This document shows positions 1 through 9,079 of a stretch of 64,000 nt of DNA, piece by piece. The translations under genes and the position numbers were made by a program. Under the pieces are notes generated by a model. That model did not search any database. It was not told the DNA's origin and saw only the letters and a list, made by a program, of their open reading frames with translations. The DNA comes from Chlamydiales bacterium (GTDB taxonomy: Bacteria > Chlamydiota > Chlamydiia > Chlamydiales > Simkaniaceae): contig JACKPR010000005.1 in the NCBI GenBank assembly GCA_024233395.1, forward strand, positions 1-64,000, read 5' to 3'. Each line of letters opens with the position of its first letter. The first letter of the stretch is position 1.

Positions 1-1352
1 TTGACTTCTTTAGACTTCAGGAGAAAACTACAAAAAATTCCGATAACGCTCATCAAAAGAAGAATAAAACTTCCTTTCTGAAATCCAGCATCTAATGAAG
101 GATTTAATCGAACAATTGTTACGACAGAAGCAAGTCCGATTGTTCCTCCAATCTCTTGAAAAGTAACAAAAGTCCCTGACGCAATTCCTGCTCGATACGG
201 AGGAACAATAGCGATTGCAGCTGTTGTTGAAGGGCCACAGATCAGCGCATATCCCACTCCATAAAGAAGGGTTGCAAGAAGAATGTAGAACAGAGAAGAG
301 ATCGGAGAAAGAAAGATCTGAAGAAGGGCAGAAAAGACTAAGAAAAGAAACCCTAATGAAATAAAAACCCAAGCCCTTTGTGGCTGGTATTTTTTTCCAA
401 CGATCGGAGAAAAAAGGATCACGGGGATGGTAATGCCAAGCATTAATAAACCGGTAGTCAATGAAGAGAGTTGTCGCACATTTTGTAAGAAAATCGGCAG
501 TAAGAAAAAGGTCGACCAAATATAGAAAATAAGGCAAGCGCTTGCAATGGAAGCGCCTAAGAACTTTTTTTTCTTAATCAGTTCTGGAAGCAAAATAGGG
601 GAAGAAAAAAGATGGCTATGCTTCCAAAGCATCCAAAATGAGACGATGACTGCAACAGCAAAAATTCCCATTAATACTAGGGAAAGATGATTAAACTCCG
701 TTGTAAGAATCACAAAAGATGAAAGACAGAGTCCGATCAATAACATCCCCTTTAGATCAAGTTTTGGGCAATCTACAGTATTTTTACTTTCCCTTGTGAA
801 AAATAAAATAAAGAGCGAGCTGATCACAAAGAAAGGAATCATTAGCCAAAAAACCCAACGCCAATCAAAGAACTTCGAAAGGGTTCCTGCAACAAGAGGA
901 CCCATCGCCATTGCATAAGCAACGGTCGAGGCCCAAAGACCAACAGCTCGACTTTTTTGTGATTCAGGAAATTCGGTGACCATCATTGCTTGAGAGACAG
1001 GAAGGAGAATTGCATTTCCAAGTCCAGCTAAACACATACTGACAATCAAAGTCCCTATCCCTTGACTCATTCCTCCTAGAATCATTCCTGTTCCAGAGAA
1101 ACCGAGCCCAAGAAGAAAGATTTTTTTTCTTCCATAAATATCTGCTAATCGGCCACTTGTCACAAGAAAGGCACAATTGATAATTCCAAATGCAATCATC
1201 ATCCATTGCATTTGATGGAGGGGAATTCCTAAGGAATTTTGAATCGATGGAATCGAGGTATTGACCATGGTGAAGACAAGGCCCATAGCAATACATCCTA
1301 AGCTAATCCCCGCTAGGCTAAGAAAACGTTGATAAAGAGAAAAACTTCCCAT
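1..1352 (-). CDS. MFS drug-efflux transporter, DHA2/EmrB-QacA type (partial, 3' end outside window)
   Basis: Proton-driven inner-membrane exporter of the major facilitator superfamily. The minus frame is open from an ATG at 1352 to the window edge, so the C-terminus is missing. The start reads MGSFSLYQRFLSLAGISLGC. Motif A follows TM2 (GRLADIYGRKKIFLLGLG), and motif C-like text AYAMAMGPLVAGTLSKFFDW precedes a WRWVF segment typical of the 14-TM DHA2 group. Many further hydrophobic segments follow. Substrate cannot be told from sequence. Family call is firm, subfamily moderately so. Confidence 0.85.
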   Translation of the reverse strand, partial: MGSFSLYQRFLSLAGISLGCIAMGLVFTMVNTSIPSIQNSLGIPLHQMQWMMIAFGIINCAFLVTSGRLADIYGRKKIFLLGLGFSGTGMILGGMSQGIGTLIVSMCLAGLGNAILLPVSQAMMVTEFPESQKSRAVGLWASTVAYAMAMGPLVAGTLSKFFDWRWVFWLMIPFFVISSLFILFFTRESKNTVDCPKLDLKGMLLIGLCLSSFVILTTEFNHLSLVLMGIFAVAVIVSFWMLWKHSHLFSSPILLPELIKKKKFLGASIASACLIFYIWSTFFLLPIFLQNVRQLSSLTTGLLMLGITIPVILFSPIVGKKYQPQRAWVFISLGFLFLVFSALLQIFLSPISSLFYILLATLLYGVGYALICGPSTTAAIAIVPPYRAGIASGTFVTFQEIGGTIGLASVVTIVRLNPSLDAGFQKGSFILLLMSVIGIFCSFLLKSKEV

Positions 1353-1449
1353 TGAACTCTGGTCCCATCCTTTAAAATACCATTATTATCTTTCGGATAA
1401 GAATTCCAAGCAATTTAATTGTATTATATGTGATCTCAGAGCGATATTT

Positions 1450-2823
1450 CTAGGTTCCAAGAAGAGTTTTGACAGCTTCTTCGACATGGGAAACCCCTTG
1501 AAGGATAATTTTTTCGGTAAGCTTTTTATTGAGTCCCTTTAGATTTTTTGAGGAAAGAACGATCCGTTTAAAGCCTAGGTTAATCGCTTCTTTAATCCGA
1601 CTTTCAATACGAGGGATTGAACGGACTTCTCCTCCTAGACCCACTTCCCCCATTATCACTGTGTCAGAAGGAATCGGTTTATTGCAATAACATGAGGCAA
1701 TGGCAATGATTGTTCCAAGGTCTATGGCAGGTTCTGTAATTTTCATCCCCCCTGCAATGGAAACAAAAACATCTAGAGCATGGAGTTGATACCCCATCCG
1801 CTTTTCTAAAACCGCAAGAAGGAGACTGAGCCTTTTGGGATCAAGACCTGTGGAACGTCGACTCGGACTTGCAAATGAGCTCGGAGCTACTAAAGCTTGT
1901 ACTTCGATAAGAAGAGCTCGCGTCCCTTCAACCGTGGGAACGATGACTGAACCAGGAGAACCTGTCATCCGTTCTTCTAAAAATGTGAGGGAGGGATTGA
2001 GGATTTCATTCAGTCCGGTTTCGTTCATTTGGAAAAGAGCCACATCATCAGTAGGGCCAAAGCGATTCTTTACCGATCGCATGAGACGATATCCATGTTG
2101 TCGATCCCCCTCAAATTCTAAAACGGTATCGACAATATGTTCTAAAACGCGAGGTCCAGCAATATCTCCACTTTTTGTCACATGTCCAATCATGAACGTG
2201 GTAATGCCACTTCCTTTTGAAATATGCATACACTCCATAGCTATTTCTCGGACCTGCGTCACCGATCCAGGAGCAGAAGGAAGTTCGCTTTTATAAACGA
2301 TCTGTACTGAATCGACAATGAGAACATCAGGATGAATTTGATCGATTTGAGCACGAATCTGTGAAAAGAGGGTTTCACTAAAGAGATAAATTTTGTCACT
2401 TTTAATCCCAAGTCTTTTGGCACGAAGAGATGTTTGTTCTGCAGATTCTTCTCCACAGACATAAAGGACAGTGAGTCCTTGATCAGCAAAGCATTTTGAA
2501 AGTTGCAAAAGCATTGTCGACTTCCCAATTCCGGGTTCTCCTCCCAAAAGGTTGAGCGATCCTTCAACAATGCCTCCCCCCATTAGTCGATCGAGTTCAC
2601 GATACCCCGTTTGAATCCGTTTAAAGTTTGCAGTATCAACTTCTTCAATGAGAACAGGTTTAGTTGTGCGAGGAAGCTTTGATTCAAAACGTCCTTCATT
2701 TTTTGAGGCTTCAAGCTCTTCAACTAATGTGTTCCAACTTTTGCAAATATTGCAGCTTCCCGTCCACTTGAACTGCTTATTTCCACATTCATTACAAACC
2801 CAAACAGTTTTTTGCTTAACCAC
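1450..2823 (-). CDS. radA: DNA repair protein RadA (Sms)
   Basis: RecA-related ATPase that promotes branch migration in recombinational repair. A C4 zinc finger opens the protein (Cys10, Cys13, Cys24, Cys27). Walker A GGEPGIGKST lies at about 94-103, the RadA-specific KNRFG motif near 250, and a Lon-protease-like domain forms the C-terminal third. At 457 residues it matches the family. The start is GTG at 2823, inside the end of rnc (8-nt overlap), with a GGAGAGGGAG-like ribosome site in rnc, so translation is probably coupled to rnc. Confidence 0.95.
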   Translation of the reverse strand: MVKQKTVWVCNECGNKQFKWTGSCNICKSWNTLVEELEASKNEGRFESKLPRTTKPVLIEEVDTANFKRIQTGYRELDRLMGGGIVEGSLNLLGGEPGIGKSTMLLQLSKCFADQGLTVLYVCGEESAEQTSLRAKRLGIKSDKIYLFSETLFSQIRAQIDQIHPDVLIVDSVQIVYKSELPSAPGSVTQVREIAMECMHISKGSGITTFMIGHVTKSGDIAGPRVLEHIVDTVLEFEGDRQHGYRLMRSVKNRFGPTDDVALFQMNETGLNEILNPSLTFLEERMTGSPGSVIVPTVEGTRALLIEVQALVAPSSFASPSRRSTGLDPKRLSLLLAVLEKRMGYQLHALDVFVSIAGGMKITEPAIDLGTIIAIASCYCNKPIPSDTVIMGEVGLGGEVRSIPRIESRIKEAINLGFKRIVLSSKNLKGLNKKLTEKIILQGVSHVEEAVKTLLGT

Positions 2824-3535
2824 CTTTCTCCCTCTCCATCATCAGAATTGCATCTTCGGCAGCAGCTTGTTCTGCTTCTTTTTTCGAGGACCCTTTCCCA
2901 TCTCCTAGCTCTTTTTGATCTAAATGAACTTGGACATAAAAAGTTTTTAAGTGATCCGGACCTTCTTCTTTGAAAACCTTATATTCAGGAGGTTTTTGAT
3001 ACTTTTTTTGACAATAATCTTGAAGCTCAGCTTTCCAATTCCGATGGGGTTTTTCAATAATCGAAAGAACCTCCTCTTTAAAATGGTCAAAGAAAAAGCT
3101 GCGAGCAGCCTCGATTCCTCCATCAATGTAAATAGCTCCCACAATCGCTTCAAAAAGATCTGCAAGAATTGTCCCTCTACCCTTTCCCTCATTCATTGCT
3201 TCCCCTTTTCCAACCATCAAAAACCGCTCAAGATCAATCTTTTGAAGATAAAGTGTACACGCTGGAGCTTCTACTAAGCGAGAACGGAGATAGGAAAGCT
3301 CACCCTCAGGATGATCGGGAAGATGGGAGTACAAAAAGTCACTCACTACAAGTCCTAAAATCGCATCCCCAAGAAATTCTAACCGTTCGTTATGACGATC
3401 GACTATATCTCGGTTTTCATTGGTAAAAGAGCGGTGGATAAAAGCAAGGGTAATTAAAGTTTTATCTTTAAAGGTGTAGTTGATCTGGGCTTCTATCAAT
3501 GGAATGCCCTTCTGTAGGTGATCGTATGTATTCAT
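2816..3535 (-). CDS. rnc: Ribonuclease III
   Basis: Double-strand-specific endoribonuclease for rRNA and mRNA processing. The RNase III signature ERLEFLGDAILGLVVSDFLY lies at about 50-69 and holds the acidic metal ligands. A second acidic cluster (DLFEAIVGAIYIDGG) follows. A C-terminal double-stranded RNA-binding domain (about 160-236) ends with GKGSSKKEAEQAAAEDAI. Length 239 is usual. It is the first gene of an rnc-radA pair and is divergent from the gene at 3616. Confidence 0.95.
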   Translation of the reverse strand: MNTYDHLQKGIPLIEAQINYTFKDKTLITLAFIHRSFTNENRDIVDRHNERLEFLGDAILGLVVSDFLYSHLPDHPEGELSYLRSRLVEAPACTLYLQKIDLERFLMVGKGEAMNEGKGRGTILADLFEAIVGAIYIDGGIEAARSFFFDHFKEEVLSIIEKPHRNWKAELQDYCQKKYQKPPEYKVFKEEGPDHLKTFYVQVHLDQKELGDGKGSSKKEAEQAAAEDAILMMEREKGG

Positions 3536-3564
3536 TTGAACTTTAGGTCAATAATCGTTAAACT
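3536..3564 (+). promoter_or_regulatory. Candidate sigma-70-type promoter for the gene at 3616
   Basis: TTGAAC (3536-3541) and TAAACT (3559-3564) are separated by 17 bp. They lie in the 80-bp divergent gap between rnc and the plus-strand gene, about 50 bp before its ATG. A clear ribosome site (AAAAGGT) precedes that ATG. Seen by eye only. Confidence 0.35.
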
Positions 3565-3615
3565 AAATGTCGTGTACTGAGACTAACCCTAACATTTTTC
3601 ATTAAAAAGGTAAAT

Positions 3616-4215
3616 ATGGGCTTTGGCCTAACAAAAGAACATCATGATTTTTATCATAAAAATCATTTTATCGAGTTTGAAGATCTTCTCTCCTCAAAAG
3701 AAATGGATGCTTTGGAAAAAGCGTTAGATTCTTTGGTGACAACTGAAGATTGGATTCATACTGGTCACGATGTGTGGCGTCGTGATGAGTCCATTAAAAA
3801 AGTGACTCTTCATAAGGGTCTTGCAGAAATCGCCTCAAACCTGTGTAAAAAAAGTCCTCTTCGCATTGCCTATGATCAAGTAATCGAAGGTCCTCTTTCC
3901 AAAGACACATTAAATTTGATTGAAGCAAGTTCGATTCGAAAGGTTGTTTGTGGCCTCACCCTTCAACTTTCTATTGCATCCTCAATAGAAAACCCTTTTG
4001 TCCCAAAAAAACGAGGAAGCGGAGTCTTTTTTTCTCCTTTTTCTGAGCTCGACTTTCCTAAGGATTGCCATCTTTTTATGATTGTCTATACAGAAAAACT
4101 CGCTCAGTATGTTCATGAAACACGTGATCCCAACATGCATGCTCTTAAAAAGTTGGACTATGTCTTTGGTGACAAGATGCGGTCAACAACCCATCCGATT
4201 GTCTATTCCCCATAA
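3616..4215 (+). CDS. Conserved hypothetical protein, possible PhyH-like N-terminus
   Basis: A 199-residue soluble protein of unknown function. The first 40 residues (HHDFYHKNHFIEFEDLLS, then an amphipathic helix) resemble the opening of phytanoyl-CoA dioxygenase-type Fe(II)/2-oxoglutarate enzymes. The only early His-x-Asp-like text is GHDVWRRD near residue 54, and a full two-His-one-carboxylate triad is not evident, so enzymatic activity is doubtful. It sits 56 bp before the BioF-like gene on the same strand and may share its transcript. No signal peptide or membrane segment is seen. Confidence 0.6.
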   Translation: MGFGLTKEHHDFYHKNHFIEFEDLLSSKEMDALEKALDSLVTTEDWIHTGHDVWRRDESIKKVTLHKGLAEIASNLCKKSPLRIAYDQVIEGPLSKDTLNLIEASSIRKVVCGLTLQLSIASSIENPFVPKKRGSGVFFSPFSELDFPKDCHLFMIVYTEKLAQYVHETRDPNMHALKKLDYVFGDKMRSTTHPIVYSP

Positions 4216-4271
4216 TCAGGAATGATTTATCCATTGAACTTTTTTTTTAGGGGGAGTACCCTTTTTTCAGC

Positions 4272-5432
4272 ATGGATAAATATAATTATTACGAAAAGGC
4301 TCTTGAAAAGAAGCGTGAGCAAAAGGAGTTCCGCCAACTCCGCTGTGTTGCTGATCTCGAAGAAAAAAAAGAGAGAAGCCGCATCAATTTTGCTTCGAAT
4401 GATTTTTTAGGGCTTTCTTATCATCCTTATGTAAAGAAAAATACGATTAAGTATGTTCTAGAATGGGGGGCAGGAACCACACCTTCTCGCTTGGTCACAG
4501 AACATCTAGAATGTCATCGGAGTGTTGAAGCAAAGCTTGCAGAGCTTGTGGGAAAAGAGGGCTCTCTTCTTTTTCCTTCAGCCTATCAAGTTCATGACCA
4601 AATTCTATCGACTGTTTTGAGCCACAAAACACAGGTTTTTATCGATCGGTATTGTCACTATGGACTGATTCAAGCTGTCCTTGCATCAGGAGCACAAGTT
4701 TTTCGCTATGAACACAATAACTTAGGCCAACTTTCTTCACTTTTGGAAAAAACAAAAGAAAATGCAGTGAAATGGATTATCACTGAATCGTTATTTAGCA
4801 TTGATGGAGAACTAACCGATTTAAAGAAAATGAGTGAAATTGCTGAAGATTATGATGCTTTTACTTACATAGATGATTCGAATAGTGTCGGAGTGATGGG
4901 AAAGCATGGAATGGGACTCGGTTCTCACCGACGGGGTATCGATCTTCTTTTTGGAAGTTTTGGAAAACAATCAGGAACTTTCGGAGCCTATATCGCCACC
5001 TCTCAAATGATGCGGGATTATCTCCTTGCTTTCAATCCAGAGCTAATTGAAACGACAATGCTTCCTCCTGCTGTTTTAGGAGCAATCAGCGGCTCTCTTG
5101 ATCTAATTCCAGATATGCAGGTTGAAAGACAGAAAATCGAACAAACCTCTCATCTTCTTCGAGAGACTTTAATGGAAAATCATTGGGACATTGGGAGTGG
5201 AACCTCTCATATCATTCCCCTCCTTTGTTTAAATGAACAAGAATGTGAGAAAATTTCAAAAGCTCTCTTAAAAAAATCGATTCTCACCACGACATTAAAA
5301 CCTCCTTTAGTCCCTCAAGGAGCAACGCGTATTCGATTTAATGTCACTTCTCTCCATTCACAAGAAGATATTTTTTTCTTGTTAAAGGTTCTTAAAAGCG
5401 TCTCTGAAGAACCCTATCTTTCTACGGTATGA
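4272..5432 (+). CDS. Alpha-oxoamine synthase family PLP enzyme (BioF/Kbl/SPT-like)
   Basis: Fold-type I PLP enzyme that condenses an amino acid with an acyl-CoA. Hallmarks are GAGTTPSRLVTEHLECH (about 66-82), the PLP-stacking His region DRYCHYGL (about 125-132), and the Schiff-base lysine in GSFGKQSGTFGAY (Lys232). The usual DxAH/DDSH motif reads DDSN here (201-204), so a normally conserved PLP-contacting His is Asn. Length 386 fits BioF or Kbl. No other biotin gene is near, so the substrate is open. Its stop codon TGA lies inside an ATGAACCTATC repeat. Confidence 0.85.
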   Translation: MDKYNYYEKALEKKREQKEFRQLRCVADLEEKKERSRINFASNDFLGLSYHPYVKKNTIKYVLEWGAGTTPSRLVTEHLECHRSVEAKLAELVGKEGSLLFPSAYQVHDQILSTVLSHKTQVFIDRYCHYGLIQAVLASGAQVFRYEHNNLGQLSSLLEKTKENAVKWIITESLFSIDGELTDLKKMSEIAEDYDAFTYIDDSNSVGVMGKHGMGLGSHRRGIDLLFGSFGKQSGTFGAYIATSQMMRDYLLAFNPELIETTMLPPAVLGAISGSLDLIPDMQVERQKIEQTSHLLRETLMENHWDIGSGTSHIIPLLCLNEQECEKISKALLKKSILTTTLKPPLVPQGATRIRFNVTSLHSQEDIFFLLKVLKSVSEEPYLSTV

Positions 5433-5439
5433 ACCTATC
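5429..5439 (+). repeat. Solitary 11-mer ATGAACCTATC
   Basis: Exact copy of the terminus found on the elements at 24.3 and 27.8 kb. It contains the stop codon of the BioF-like gene. It is followed by a small inverted repeat (TATCCT, 6 nt, AGGATA). No matching right end was found about 165 bp downstream. Confidence 0.6.
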
Positions 5440-5507
5440 CTGAATTAAAGGATAACGTCATGATCCCCACTTGATGAAATCTATTTTTTTCGTTACATGT
5501 CAATGTT

Positions 5508-6005
5508 ATGTATACGCGAAAGCAAAAAGTTGAAATCTTTATCATCTTTCTTTTGATTGTCATTGCCATGGAGCTTTTTTCCTTCATGATTAGCGAAAAA
5601 GGGCTTGTTCAACTCTATAACGCTAATGAAGAAAATCTCCCTTGGATCATGCCGGTCCGATTCATGATTCCAATATGGACAGTCCTTTATTTATTAATGG
5701 GAATTTCTGGAGCTTTGATTTGGATAAAACGGGCCACACATATCCGAAACTTTGCCATGTGGGCTTGGATCATTCAGCTTCTCCTAAATGTTCTCTGGCC
5801 TATTTGTTTTTTTTACATCCCTCTTCCTATTTTGACCCCTGTCCTGATTACCCTATTATTTATGACACTGATCATTTTGATGTTTTATAGCTATCTCATC
5901 TCCCGACTAGCAACAATCCTCCTTATTCCCTACTTTTTGATGATTATTTATAAGCTATTATTTGGATGGGTTTTCTTTATTTTAGATATTCGGATCCTTA
6001 AATAA
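5508..6005 (+). CDS. TspO/MBR family protein
   Basis: Small membrane protein of the translocator-protein family, which binds porphyrins and affects tetrapyrrole metabolism or transport. At 165 residues with five hydrophobic segments it fits the family. The family-like text IPIWTVLYLLMGISGALIW (about 55-73) matches the P-x-W-T-x-L-Y-x-x-M-G core, and WIIQLLLNVLWPICFF follows. It converges on hemG and lies next to hemF and hemE, so a role in porphyrin handling is a reasonable inference. The sequence is divergent and some conserved TspO aromatic positions differ. Confidence 0.75.
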   Translation: MYTRKQKVEIFIIFLLIVIAMELFSFMISEKGLVQLYNANEENLPWIMPVRFMIPIWTVLYLLMGISGALIWIKRATHIRNFAMWAWIIQLLLNVLWPICFFYIPLPILTPVLITLLFMTLIILMFYSYLISRLATILLIPYFLMIIYKLLFGWVFFILDIRILK

Positions 6006-6019
6006 ACCCAGAGTTCAGG

Positions 6020-7234
6020 TTAAATAATATGGGTTGTTAATGCAACACATTGATTCAAGGAAGCCCCATGAAAATAGTTCCCAATACAAGTCACTTGTGG
6101 ATAGTTCTCCTTTAAATGTTTTTCAAACGCTTGCACACGGTTTAGATGACCAACACCATATTGCGGAATAACATTTTTCCATTCTTTCAGATAGACTTCA
6201 CTCGGTGTACATTCAATTCCTAAATGTCTTTTAAGCCCTTCTAAAGCGGTTTCTATTCCCCCACCTTTAAGCATCACAGTGAGCCGCGTTTCATGACTTG
6301 TCTGGTTTTGCGAGGGAAAGATCGCAGAATCAAATACGACTCCAAGAATATTTTCCTTTTCTGAACTTGGAATAAGGTATCCAAAGCCTTTCTTTTTCAG
6401 AAGGTCTTTCTGATAAGCCAGATTAACAACGGAAAGACTCGCTTCTTCAAGGGGGCCGAAAAATGCCTGCGCAATTTCATCTTTAGAAAAAAGTTCTTTC
6501 ATTCCTTGAGAAGAAAGAGCCAAAATAACCCTTTCCTCTTTAGCAAGAGTCGTCAAGGGTGTGTTTAAATGGATCTCTCCTCGACCCTTTTCCACAAGGC
6601 GATCAATAAGAGTTTGAAGTCCCCCTCTTAGGGTAAAAAGGCCCTTTTTCTTTTTTTCTCTTTTTTTCTTAAAAAGAGCGCGAGTTATGGAACCATAATC
6701 CCGTTCCATGGCTTTTAATTCAGGGAAACAAGCAGAGATTGAAAGCTTATGGATATCGCCAGCAAAAATACCAAGTGTCAAGGGATCAAAAAAAGTCTCA
6801 GCAGCATACTTTCCCAAACGACGAGACACAAAGGATGCAATGGTTTCATCTTCATCCCATGGGTAAGGTTTTTTCCATTCTTTAAGGAGGGCAGGAATCA
6901 GCGGGAAGAAAAGTGGAGAAAACGGCGAAAGAGCTTGAAGCTTTCCCCCTTTCCAAAGAAAGCGCCGCCTTGCTTGTTTACTAGAATAGAGAACTTCATC
7001 AGAAAGGCCTATTTCATCAATCAAATTTAGAAGGGCTTCTGCCCTTGAGGCTTTAAAAGTGCGGGGGCCTCTTTCAAAAAAGAATGGAGAAGAGGAGGAT
7101 TCAATACACCCTCCTAATCGATCACTTTTCTCAAATAAAACAATCTCCGCATCAGGATATTTTTTAGATAAATAATATCGGGCTGCTAAACCAGAAATCC
7201 CCCCACCAGCAATGATCATTTTTTTCATAGCCAT
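6020..7234 (-). CDS. hemG: Protoporphyrinogen oxidase, HemG/HemY FAD type
   Basis: Oxygen-dependent oxidation of protoporphyrinogen IX (or coproporphyrinogen) in heme synthesis. The N-terminus has a dinucleotide-binding fold (IIAGGGISGLAARYYLSKK, then the Glu of VLFEKSDRLGG). The C-terminal FAD segment (GNYFHGASLNQCVA) fits the family. Length 404 is slightly short. It is divergent from hemF with a gap under 50 bp, so the two promoters must be tightly packed. Three nearby Met codons make the exact start uncertain. Confidence 0.88.
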   Translation of the reverse strand: MAMKKMIIAGGGISGLAARYYLSKKYPDAEIVLFEKSDRLGGCIESSSSPFFFERGPRTFKASRAEALLNLIDEIGLSDEVLYSSKQARRRFLWKGGKLQALSPFSPLFFPLIPALLKEWKKPYPWDEDETIASFVSRRLGKYAAETFFDPLTLGIFAGDIHKLSISACFPELKAMERDYGSITRALFKKKREKKKKGLFTLRGGLQTLIDRLVEKGRGEIHLNTPLTTLAKEERVILALSSQGMKELFSKDEIAQAFFGPLEEASLSVVNLAYQKDLLKKKGFGYLIPSSEKENILGVVFDSAIFPSQNQTSHETRLTVMLKGGGIETALEGLKRHLGIECTPSEVYLKEWKNVIPQYGVGHLNRVQAFEKHLKENYPQVTCIGNYFHGASLNQCVALTTHII

Positions 7235-7279
7235 AAACCTATGGTATAGATTAATTTAAATTTTGGCATGGAGGTTAAT

Positions 7280-8074
7280 ATGTTGCAAGTTGAGAGTGAG
7301 AAACAAGAACAAATCGTAACCTACCTAAAAGATCTTCGGGATCAAATCATTCAAGGCTTTGAAGGATTTGAAAAAGAAAAACGCTTTCAAAGAAAACCGT
7401 GGAATCATCATGGCGGTGGTGGTGGTGAAATCTCCCTTCTTCGTGGAGATGTTTTTGAAAAAGCCGCAGTGAATTGGTCAGGAGTTTATGGAAAAGAACT
7501 TCCCTTTAAGGAGGATGAAAGGCCCTTCTTTGCAACGGGCGTCAGTCTCATTACTCACATGATGAACCCCTTTATGCCAACAGTTCACATGAATGTGCGC
7601 TATATTGAAACAACACATACCTCATGGTTTGGAGGCGGCTATGACCTAACTCCTATGGGATTTGAAAACGACGCAGATACCCATCACTTTCATAATGTTG
7701 CAAGAGAAGCTCTCGGAAACGAACTTTATGAAAAGTTCTCTCAGGAAGCTGCAGAATATTATTACATCAAGCACTGGAAAAAAGAGCGCGGCGTTGGAGG
7801 AATCTTTTTTGACCATTATAATACCGGTCATTTTGAAAATGATTTAGCCCTATGGAAAAATGTTGGCTCCACATTTTTAGATGCGATTCTTCCTATTTAT
7901 CATCGCCATGTTCACCATCCCTACACCAAGGAAGATAAAGCAAAACAAAATGCTCTACGTGCGCACTACGTTGAGTTTAATTTGCTTTATGATCGTGGAA
8001 CGAAATTTGGTTTTCTTTCAGGAGGAAATCCAGAAGCCATTTTATGCTCCATGCCCCCCACAGCAACGTGGTGA
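7280..8074 (+). CDS. hemF: Oxygen-dependent coproporphyrinogen III oxidase, C-terminally short
   Basis: Decarboxylates two propionates of coproporphyrinogen III. Signatures are KPWNHHGGGGGEISLLRG, HMNVRYIETTHTSWFGGGYD and NLLYDRGTKFGFLSGGNPE. ATG at 7280 is chosen because GGAGG stands 5 bp before it; a track-style start at 7268 lacks a site. The protein ends right after SMPPTATW, about 30 residues before the usual C-terminus, and its last 33 bp overlap the end of hemE on the other strand. The other two plus frames do not encode the missing tail, so this is not a simple recent frameshift. Function of the short form is untested. Confidence 0.9.
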   Translation: MLQVESEKQEQIVTYLKDLRDQIIQGFEGFEKEKRFQRKPWNHHGGGGGEISLLRGDVFEKAAVNWSGVYGKELPFKEDERPFFATGVSLITHMMNPFMPTVHMNVRYIETTHTSWFGGGYDLTPMGFENDADTHHFHNVAREALGNELYEKFSQEAAEYYYIKHWKKERGVGGIFFDHYNTGHFENDLALWKNVGSTFLDAILPIYHRHVHHPYTKEDKAKQNALRAHYVEFNLLYDRGTKFGFLSGGNPEAILCSMPPTATW

Positions 8075-9079
8075 AAAATTCTTCACCGTATTGACAAAAG
8101 CTTTAACATGGTCAACAGGAATATCAGGAAGCACTCCATGACCTAGATTAACGATATATCCAGGATCTCCTTCCATGCTGCATAGAAGTTTTGTTGTCTC
8201 CTTTTCAATCACGGAAATAGGCGCATAAAGAAGTTCTGGATCGAGATTTCCTTGAACAGCAATATTCGGAGGAACCTGTCGACGGATTTCCTGCATCGAA
8301 TAGGTCCAATCAAAACTGATCGCATCTGGCTTTATTGAAACGATTTCCGAAACAAACTGGGAGGAAGCCCGAGAAAAAATGATGATCGGTATTTCTTTAA
8401 TCGCTTGAACTATTTGTCTCAGGAAAGGAAGAGCAAAACGGCAAAACTCTTTTCGTGAAAGAAGGTTTGCCCAGGAATCAAAAACCTGAATCGCATCAAC
8501 ACCTGCTGCAACTTGCATCTTTAGATAAGCAATACTTTGATCGGTTAAAATTTGTAAAAGCTCTAAAGCACTTTCTGGATCAGTATAGAGCCACTTTTTA
8601 ATTTTTTTTCCTGTCATATAGGTCATGACAGTAAACGGGCCTCCACAAAAACCAATAAGGGGCTGTTTGATTTCTTTTTTAATCAAACCAATTCCCTCAC
8701 GAACAAAACCTAAACTTTCCTCTACTGGTTGAGGGCTAACTTGAATTAAATCATCTGCAGATTGCAATGTGGGAGCAACAACTGGCCCTCCTTTTCCTGG
8801 AAACGTGACATCAAAACCGAGACTTAAGGGGATATGCAAAATATCGGCAAAAAGAATCGCTGCATCGACACCTAAAATATCGAGTGGCTGTTTTGTAATT
8901 TCAAAAATGAGCTCAGGATTTCTAAACATCTCTTCTAAAGAGTGATTTTTCCGGATTGCCTGATATTCTGGAAGATAACGTCCCGCTTGCCTCATGATCC
9001 AAATAGGAGGACGCTCCTCATTTTCACAAGCTAATGCTTTTAGTAAACTAGACTGTGAGGAGACGGTTAAGGATGGCAT
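8042..9079 (-). CDS. hemE: Uroporphyrinogen decarboxylase
   Basis: Decarboxylates the four acetates of uroporphyrinogen III. The family signature PIWIMRQAGRYLPEYQ is near the N-terminus, followed by ILFADILHIPLSLG and, near the end, NLGHGVLPDIPVDHVKAFV. ATG at 9079 gives 345 residues, the usual size; a TTG at 9106 is possible and adds nine. The start lies inside the end of tkt (32-nt overlap), implying co-transcription with tkt. The 3' end overlaps hemF tail to tail. Confidence 0.93.
   Translation of the reverse strand: MPSLTVSSQSSLLKALACENEERPPIWIMRQAGRYLPEYQAIRKNHSLEEMFRNPELIFEITKQPLDILGVDAAILFADILHIPLSLGFDVTFPGKGGPVVAPTLQSADDLIQVSPQPVEESLGFVREGIGLIKKEIKQPLIGFCGGPFTVMTYMTGKKIKKWLYTDPESALELLQILTDQSIAYLKMQVAAGVDAIQVFDSWANLLSRKEFCRFALPFLRQIVQAIKEIPIIIFSRASSQFVSEIVSIKPDAISFDWTYSMQEIRRQVPPNIAVQGNLDPELLYAPISVIEKETTKLLCSMEGDPGYIVNLGHGVLPDIPVDHVKAFVNTVKNFSPRCCGGHGA

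Noticed and set aside
28..1296. Two minus-strand open frames (169 and 110 residues) at the window start
   Set aside because: They are shadow frames of the MFS transporter, whose own frame runs open from 1352 past the window edge with clear motifs; no frameshift is needed.
1835..2296. Plus-strand 153-residue frame inside radA
   Set aside because: Antisense to well-conserved radA codons; low-complexity and no start signal.
3616..4215. Firm call of a phytanoyl-CoA dioxygenase
   Set aside because: Only the N-terminal helix resembles the family; a convincing iron-binding triad was not found.
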